In this document: positions 33,160 to 64,000 of the stretch, piece after piece
Layout: each line of letters opens with the position of its first letter
Numbering within the stretch: position 1 is the stretch's first letter
Source: Notamacropus eugenii
Lineage: Eukaryota > Chordata > Mammalia > Diprotodontia > Macropodidae
Assembly (NCBI RefSeq): GCF_028372415.1
Contig: NC_092873.1
Coordinates: forward strand, 350,859,890 to 350,923,889
Reading direction: 5' to 3'
DNA length: 64,000 bases
Position numbers and translations under genes: made by a program
Notes under the pieces: model-generated
The model's database searches: none
Seen by the model: only the letters and a program-made list of their open reading frames with translations
What the model was told of the DNA's origin: nothing

Positions 33160-34375
33160 CACAAAAACCCACGGGGCTAGAAACTAGTCACCTCTCATCT
33201 GGAAGGTTTCCCTACTAGAGGGATGGGAACTAGAAACAAGAATTGTTCCCTGGAGCAGATTGGGAGGGGTGTTTCTGGGCTGAGACACAGCTTAGTACAA
33301 GGTAAGAGATAGAAGAGGGACAGTCAGACAAAGGAAGCTTTGAGCAGCTGCGTCTGGCAGGAGCAGAGCGGGTGGGCTGGGGTACAGGCCTTGTCTTCTT
33401 ACTGGCAAGGTGCAAAAGCCTTGAGCTGAGCCAACTCTGGACACACCTTGTCTCCCATCACAGGTGGCCAGCAAATGGAAGCCAGTCTTGACGTTTCCAC
33501 ATGCATTTCCATAAACTAAGAGCTGGAGATTTAGGAGAGCTTTGGTATACGAGGAAAGCGAAGCAAGATGCTTTCAGCCACAAATACAGAACTAAAAATG
33601 ACCGCACACTTGGCAAGACCCACTGCTGGCTGCCTGGGAGGCGAGTTGCTTGTCGGGCTGAAGTTGTCTATATTTGATCTTAGGACATTTGGGAGAAGCA
33701 GTGGAGTTCAAGTTGTGCAAGAGCCTGAGCTATTTTCTCCATTCTTGGGCACAAATAAACAAAGGGTGACACCACAGCGTTAAGCTTTGGCATACAGATT
33801 GCACAAGGTGGAAAGGGGCAGGGAGTCTCTACAAAGAACATTTTTGCCATGGTGTACTCATTTCTTCCTTTTCTCAGGGCATCTGTGTACCTTCATTAGC
33901 ACTTGCTAAAGGATACCAGAGAATTCGGACAATAGGATTGCCCCTAGTGGCAAGAATCTGGAGGAGGTCATGGAGACTCCTTCCTTTCAAGTCTGGCTTA
34001 GGCAACGTGGTACATGGAAGAGGGAGGCTGGAGGAGATGTAAGAGCTCTGTTGGGGTTTGTTTGTTTTTTCAGTATTAAAACTCCATAGTTCCCATCTTG
34101 TAATTTCTAGGCTAACAAACTCTAGCACTTGCCGAGAGTCCATTGCTTGGCAAAATTTCCAAATTTTATTTCCACCATGTTACAGTTTCAATGACCAGCC
34201 CAAGGCCAAAGGGTAGCAAAGGCAGGATTGAAATGCAGGTGATTCCTGCCTCCTTGCTTAGCACTTTTTCAATTAGACAAAGCTCTTATAACTGGAGCCT
34301 CCCTGAAAAACTTAGTGCCACTGCCATTTGTCTTCCAACTTGATAATTTTTCAAGAAATAGCTATTGGAGGGTAG
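33160..34375. other. Intergenic unique DNA
   Basis: A long stretch without recognisable repeats between the two gene ends. It could hold conserved non-coding elements; no coding exon found. Confidence 0.45.
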
Positions 34376-34379
34376 TAAA

Positions 34380-34795
34380 AACTAGCGAAAACGAGCCCTA
34401 GATTTAGCACCAAAGGTTCAGATTTCAGTTTTGCCACTTACCTGTGTGACCTTAAATAAAGCATTTAATCTCTCTTGGCTGTTTCCTTGGCTCTGAAATG
34501 AGGGGGTTGGACTTGATGACACTACTGTTCAGCTCTGAATCTACAATCCTAACTATTCCCAGTAGTCAAGAGAATTAAAGAATCAAAGTTACCTTTTAAA
34601 ACAAGCACACTATCATAATAGTATTTAGAAATGGAGAGGACCTTTACAGAGACATCTTGTCCAAATCTCTCATTTTACAGAGGAGAAAACTGAGGCCCAA
34701 AATGTTGTCTATGGGAGAGCTGAAATTCGAACCCAGATCCTAACTCCAAAACCAGCATCTTCTCACTGCATCACACTTTGCCTTCCTCCTAAGAC
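34380..34795. mobile_element. Inverted MIR pair: sense 34380-34555, antisense 34590-34795
   Basis: Sense copy: ccacttacctgtgtgacctt ... gggggttggacttgatgac. Antisense copy: gaaatggagaggacctttac ... ctcattttacagaggagaaaactgagg. Confidence 0.65.
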
Positions 34796-34984
34796 AGACA
34801 ACTTTAAAGGTCTGCTCCTGAGTGAACTTTAAGGGATGGTACTTATTTTTTTATTCTTTTCCTGTACTCACTTAGGAATGACATGTAGCACTAAGACCAA
34901 GAATACAGGATGTACTATGAAGTGGGCCATCCAAACCCACATAACATGGTAAAAACCAAAAAAACCCAATGATTTAGTACTGTT

Positions 34985-35330
34985 TCCTGGCATCCCAGTG
35001 CAGAGGAAAGAATACTGAGTTTGAGTGAAGTTGGGGTCTCCAAAGCTGAGTCCAAATCTTGGCTCTAACTCTGGGCCTCTCAGGTTCCCCTCCTCTTACA
35101 AAATGATTAGGCTGGATCAGATCACCCATAAGGTCTGTTCAAGCTCCAGTTTTGCTCCTATGGTCATATACTTAATCCCTCTTAAATGGGGAAGAAGAGG
35201 TAAAGAGCTCTTCTGGCTCTAGTCAGAGGTCCTGGGTTCAGGTTCTCTACCATTTACTGCCTGTGAGACCTTGGGAAAGTCCTGTGGCCTGTTTCCTGAT
35301 CCGGAAAATGAAGGGGTTAGACCAGAAGAA
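34985..35330 (+). mobile_element. Two MIR-type SINE fragments
   Basis: 34985-35195: ctgagtttgagtgaagttgg ... gattaggctggatcagatcac. 35215-35330: gtcctgggttcaggttctc ... gtttcctgatccggaaaatg. Confidence 0.5.
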
Positions 35331-35598
35331 AGAAGTATGGGGGCCTAGCACAACCAGCCTTCCCTTCCTACACAACTATACTAAATCTATAGATGTTAGG
35401 TCAAAGCCACCATCTAGCAAAGGGCAACTCATCTCATCCTCCTCCTTTGAGGCAGCTCACTCTTATTTTCTCCCATGTTAGCTTCAATGACCAAACCAAG
35501 TTCAAGAAATTTGGGAAAACTATGGTCCATGGGAATTAATTGATTTACTCAAGATCACAAAGTTGGTGGCAGAGGTATCCTGTCTCCCAGCTCTAGTC

Positions 35599-35799
35599 CA
35601 GGGTTCCCTTACCTTGAGGGTTCATGAATAGATTTCAAGGGGCCTATTAATTTGGATGGGGAAAAAAAATTACATCTTTAGTCTCAGCTCTGAAATGGAG
35701 GTGAATTTCAATTATGAATTATAATGGTATTCTAAGAAAGGGTACATGGGCTTCATAAATCTGCCAAAGGGACTGATGACATAAAAAAGGTTAAGACCT
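35599..35799 (-). mobile_element. Small hAT-like DNA transposon, near complete
   Basis: Inverted ends cagggttcccttacctt and, reversed, aggtcttaacctttt, with the family interior gatggggaaaaaaaattacatctt and gcttcataaatctgccaaag. Sister of 20923-21146. Confidence 0.65.
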
Positions 35800-35858
35800 A
35801 AAAAAATGCTACTTAGCCCAGGGAAATAAACAAACAAATAAATGAATGAATAGATGTA

Positions 35859-36010
35859 GGGAAGGAAGGAAGGAAGGAAGGAAGGAAGGAAGGAAGGAAG
35901 GAAGGAAGGAAGGAAGGAAGGAAGGAAGGAAGGGAGAAAGGGAGAAAGGGAAAGGAGGGATGGAGGGAGAAAGGGAAAGGAGGGATGGAGGGAGAAAGAG
36001 GAAAGAGCGA
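35859..36010. repeat. (GAAG)n microsatellite and purine tract
   Basis: About 18 GAAG units to 35932, then a 26-base unit (gggagaaagggaaaggaggg...) repeated twice. Nearly pure purine on the plus strand. Confidence 0.95.
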
Positions 36011-36249
36011 AGAAATGGAAGGCCAGAAAGGAAGAAAAAGAGAATGTTTCTCTATTTGCTGAATATATCACTTTCCTTTGCTCCATTAAGTCCAAGCACT
36101 AAAAACCAGTGATCTGTTTTGGAGAATGGGACTCTGTGTAGTATTACATAGCAAAGGACAAATGGGAAGACCCATCACAGAATCCAAACAGCTTGCCTTC
36201 CTCCTAAGATAGACAATTTTGTTAATAGGTCTAACTTAAAAATCTCACC

Positions 36250-36460
36250 TTAACAGTCCTTGAATTCTGGTGTATTGGAAAAAGCTCTGAACTTGTAATC
36301 ACAAAGACTCAGAAAACTTGAGCCCTGATTTTGCCATTTATTAGCTATGTGTCTTGAGAAAGGCATTTCCCTTCTCTGGACCTATTTGCTCATATATAAA
36401 GTGGAGTTGGACTAGATGATTTTTTTAAGTCTCTTCCAGCTGTAACATTTCATGACCTGT
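36250..36460 (+). mobile_element. MIR-type SINE
   Basis: gccatttattagctatgtgtc ... ggagttggactagatgat ... agtctcttccagctgtaac. Confidence 0.65.
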
Positions 36461-36809
36461 GAAATTCAAATTACTGATTCTTTATTTGAGAAAGAGTTAT
36501 TCTCTCATGCAGAAGTGAAAACGGTGTCCAGCTTTGAAGATGACAGAAGGAGATGAAATCCCCACCCTAAAGAGGCTATGAAAAATAGAAAAACCTTGTT
36601 TAGGGACAGATACAGGAGGCCTAGAGGCACAGCATACAGAACAATGGCAGAAAGACTCTTATTTTTCAAACATTGCCCCACATCCTAGCATCAACAGAAT
36701 CTTCCTGGCCCATATCAGCTACACATTTAAAGAAGAAACAAAATGCCCATACTTGTTGGAAAGGGGGAGTGCTAGTAACATCTTTTGTCTTTTCCAGGAG
36801 AGAGAGGCA

Positions 36810-37115
36810 ACGATAATAACCACAACTGCTAACACGTATATATCGTTTACTATGTACCAGACGCTGCGCTAAGCACTTTACAATTATTGTCTCATTTAAT
36901 CCTCCCAACCCTAGACAAAATGGATAGAGAAATAGAAGGCACTTAAGTGGAAAGAGCACCAGAAGCCTGGAGCCATGGGTTCATTCTCAACTCTGCCACT
37001 TTCTACTGGTGTGACCATGAGTAAATCACCTCTCTTTGGGCTTCCCATCTACAAAATGAAAGCAGTTGGACTAGATGTCCTGAATTTCTTCTACTCAGCT
37101 CTAAATCCATGCTTC
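36810..37115. mobile_element. MIR-type tail (-, to 36930) and MIR-type SINE (+, 36935-37115)
   Basis: First: aggcaacgataataac ... tgtaccagacgctgcgctaagc. Second: ctcaactctgccactttctactgg ... gcagttggactagatgtcctg. Confidence 0.55.
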
Positions 37116-37559
37116 TGTGAGCAAAGTGGTAGGATGGGTAGGACCTATTCACCCTATTTCCACCCAGATTAAACTAGTGAATTTCAATGATGAGGGCAGA
37201 AATCAAAGAACTAAAAACAAATCTTACCCCACTGGTCACAAGGAGTTTTATCTCAAGATCATTAGGGCATGGTGCTCAAGTCATGGTTCATTTCCTATAG
37301 AAGTCAGTCACACAGGGAAAAAGAAAAACACAAAAACTTGTTTTCATGGTCATAGACTTGATTCTTCCACCCTTGTCAGACATCTCCCAGATGTAGAAAG
37401 CTAGGTGAGAGGATACATAGTCCTTGGCACAACCTCTACCACTGGAAAAACAACTGAAAGTGTGTGCTCTGCCAACAGGAGACCAAGTACCATCACCTTC
37501 AATACATAACACATCAGTGATCCCCAACCAGCCCATATGAAAGCCTCAAAAAGAAAGAA

Positions 37560-39292
37560 GACTTTTGAGCAGAGAACATGCTTTATTGAGAAATAGATAC
37601 AGAACTGCACATTCTACCACATGTGGAAAAGGGTTCAGCTTCTGTATAAGACCTATACCCCTCAGGAGAAAATCCCCAGCCAGCTTGCTTCAGTAATTGA
37701 CATTCTACAGTGACAGGGAAGTTTGGGGCTGGGAGGGAAGGGAGGGGAGCCGCCACTGAGCATGCTTGAAACCAGCCCCCCACAAACCCACGGTGATTAT
37801 AAATAGTGTATAGAAGTGACAGGAGCAAGGCACGACTGACCACAGGTTAGGGGTTGTGGTGAGGGCTCCACATCAAGACAACAGTATTGCAGGAGACCAA
37901 GTTGGCAAGGGGGACATGTCAAACATCAAAGGCTGCTCTGAGATAGCACATATGGAGACTGGTGAGAAGTGAGCCAGAATGTCTCATCCTCTCCCCGAAT
38001 CACTTTAACAACATCAAAAACAGAAGTGAACTGTAGACCAGAGAAAGAGCAGGGGAAGGAAGGTAAGGCTGGGGAGGGTAGCATCTGGGAAGGGGTAAAA
38101 GCGCTTCTGTTCTCAAAGAGTATGAGGTGCTGCCGCCAGAGGAGCAAACTCGCCATATGCTAGAGGAGGCTGCTATTACTTTGACTGGCACGGCCACAAT
38201 GGCGGCAGCAGACAAATGATTGTTTAGTCATTTTCTCCTCCTCTGTGGTTGTTGTGACAAAGTTAATGCAACCAGTGTGAAAGGAAGTATGTTTTGCACG
38301 TGCTCCCACCAGCATTTGCTATGACCCTACAAAGATGGGCAAAGGACTGTCCTGGGCCTGAATGGTACTGGAGGGGAAAAGAAGTGCGGAATAGAAAGAA
38401 TAAGCTAAGACATGACATGAAAAATGAGCACTGGAAATGGTCTTGGGGACTGCCAGCATGAAAGAGGGCAAGGTCTGGAAAGGCCATTGTTTCTGCTCTT
38501 TGTCCCAGGGAACTTCCCTGACAGTGTGGTAGGGAGGCCAACGTTCCCTCCCCTTCATCAAAACAAGTTACCTTCCCTGGAAGTGGTCCCAAATTAGAGC
38601 ACAAAATCACCACGCGCTGCTAAACTCGTCCTCTCCTCCATCTTGCACTGGTGCTTAAACTAACCCCCAGCCCTGGTCAGCCTGATAGGGATTTCTTAAA
38701 AGGGGGGGAGGTGGAAGTGTGTTAGAAGTCCTTAAATCAAAACAAAAGAGCTAAGAAGGTCAAAAACAGGGTGAAAATGCAACATGACTTAACCGTGGCC
38801 ATCTCCCCCACACTCTGCATCTTCACCTCCTTCCTGACCCTCTGAGAGACTGGGGAACCGTCAAGGTGAAGGTGGGAGTAACCAGGTTCAAAAGGGAACA
38901 GGAGTGATCCTGCTCATCAACCTGAAGGGGAACTATTACAGACAGTTTAAAGGACACAACACAACCCTGTAAGGCTTGAAACATGAGGGGGGAACCAGTG
39001 ACTGGACAGGTACAGTACCGCATCCGAACTCCTTGGGTCAGTGCTTATGTGGGAGCTTCAATCGAGTCCAATACAGATGCATTCCAGGCAACCTCACTGA
39101 GGCCGAAACAATAGTTCCTCAGAACCAGCGTCTGCATTTTACACAAAGGGTTGGAGCCAAGACAGTCCCAAGGGGGAATGACCTTCCCAAAGGATACTGT
39201 ACATGCCAATCACAACAGCAACAGAAATGGACAGACATCCCAAGGGGGCTTCCTACTGCGGGGGTTCGCTGGCTCAGGGATCCACAGCCAGT
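37560..39292 (-). other. KAT7: KAT7 3' UTR
   Basis: About 1.73 kb from the KAT7 stop to the cleavage region just beyond the AATAAA. The stretch is free of recognisable SINE, LINE or microsatellite insertions, unlike the DNA on both sides, which fits a transcribed and constrained UTR. Several short open frames here are not conserved-looking and are taken as chance. Confidence 0.75.
37582..37587 (-). promoter_or_regulatory. KAT7: KAT7 poly(A) signal AATAAA
   Basis: Canonical AATAAA on the minus strand, followed on the transcript by GCATGTTCTCTG and a T-rich stretch near 37545-37565. It is the first clear AATAAA downstream of the KAT7 stop codon and gives a UTR of a size like that of other mammals. 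Confidence 0.8.
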
Positions 39293-63784
<24,492 letters not shown>

Positions 63785-64000
63785 CTGGGACCATTTAAAA
63801 AAAAATCAGAGAAATCACTAAAGAAAGAAATCCCCATGATTCCTCCTAATCAAAACCAAATTAATTTGATGTAGGTTCCATTTCTTTCCACAAGTTATTA
63901 GTTGGGCCCAAATCAACAAATAAACATAGGTTGGAGGGTAGGAGAGAACTTGGAGCTAAAAATTTAAAAGATGAATGTTTAAAAATGGATAAGTAAATGA
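63785..64000. other. KAT7: Start of KAT7 intron 2, cut by the window edge
   Basis: AT-rich intronic DNA after the exon 3 acceptor; nothing recognised. Confidence 0.7.

Overview
This window is vertebrate nuclear DNA, almost certainly from a marsupial. The main clues are many copies of a tRNA-derived CORE-SINE with the marsupial MIR/Mar1/MON1 wording, L1 3' ends of the opossum type, and a deep layer of old L2 and CR1-like LINE fragments. I could not fix the species. Two protein-coding genes are supported exon by exon; the rest is intergenic or intronic DNA built mostly from repeats.

Layout. 1-20 kb is a repeat-rich intergenic region: a roughly 3 kb antisense CR1-like LINE, an antisense L1 piece, a minisatellite grown from SINE-tail sequence, several microsatellites, an orphan CpG island near 14.9-15.5 kb and a decayed minisatellite at 19.1-19.6 kb. 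20.2-30.5 kb on the + strand holds a complete five-exon TAC4 (preprotachykinin-C) gene of 118 codons. 30.5-37.5 kb is intergenic. 37.56-63.8 kb on the - strand holds KAT7 (HBO1/MYST2): 13 coding exons matching human exons 3-15, ending in a 1.7 kb 3' UTR with a clear AATAAA. The first two coding exons (about 54 codons) lie beyond the right edge. The two genes converge tail to tail, as TAC4 and KAT7 do on human 17q21.33.

KAT7 is a MYST-family histone acetyltransferase. Its exons here join in phase to give residues 55-611 of a 611-residue protein, the same length as the human one, with both zinc fingers, the catalytic Cys and Glu, the acetyl-CoA loop and the autoacetylated Lys. TAC4 encodes a secreted neuropeptide precursor. 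Its most interesting feature is that the first tachykinin, normally canonical in mammals, reads FYALM instead of FxGLM, while the second, which is degenerate in human, reads canonical FIGLM.

I saw no CRISPR array, operon, phage or bacterial system, and no retroviral or LTR element that I could recognise. Repeat family names come from memory of consensus sequences and repeat borders are approximate; exon borders were counted base by base.
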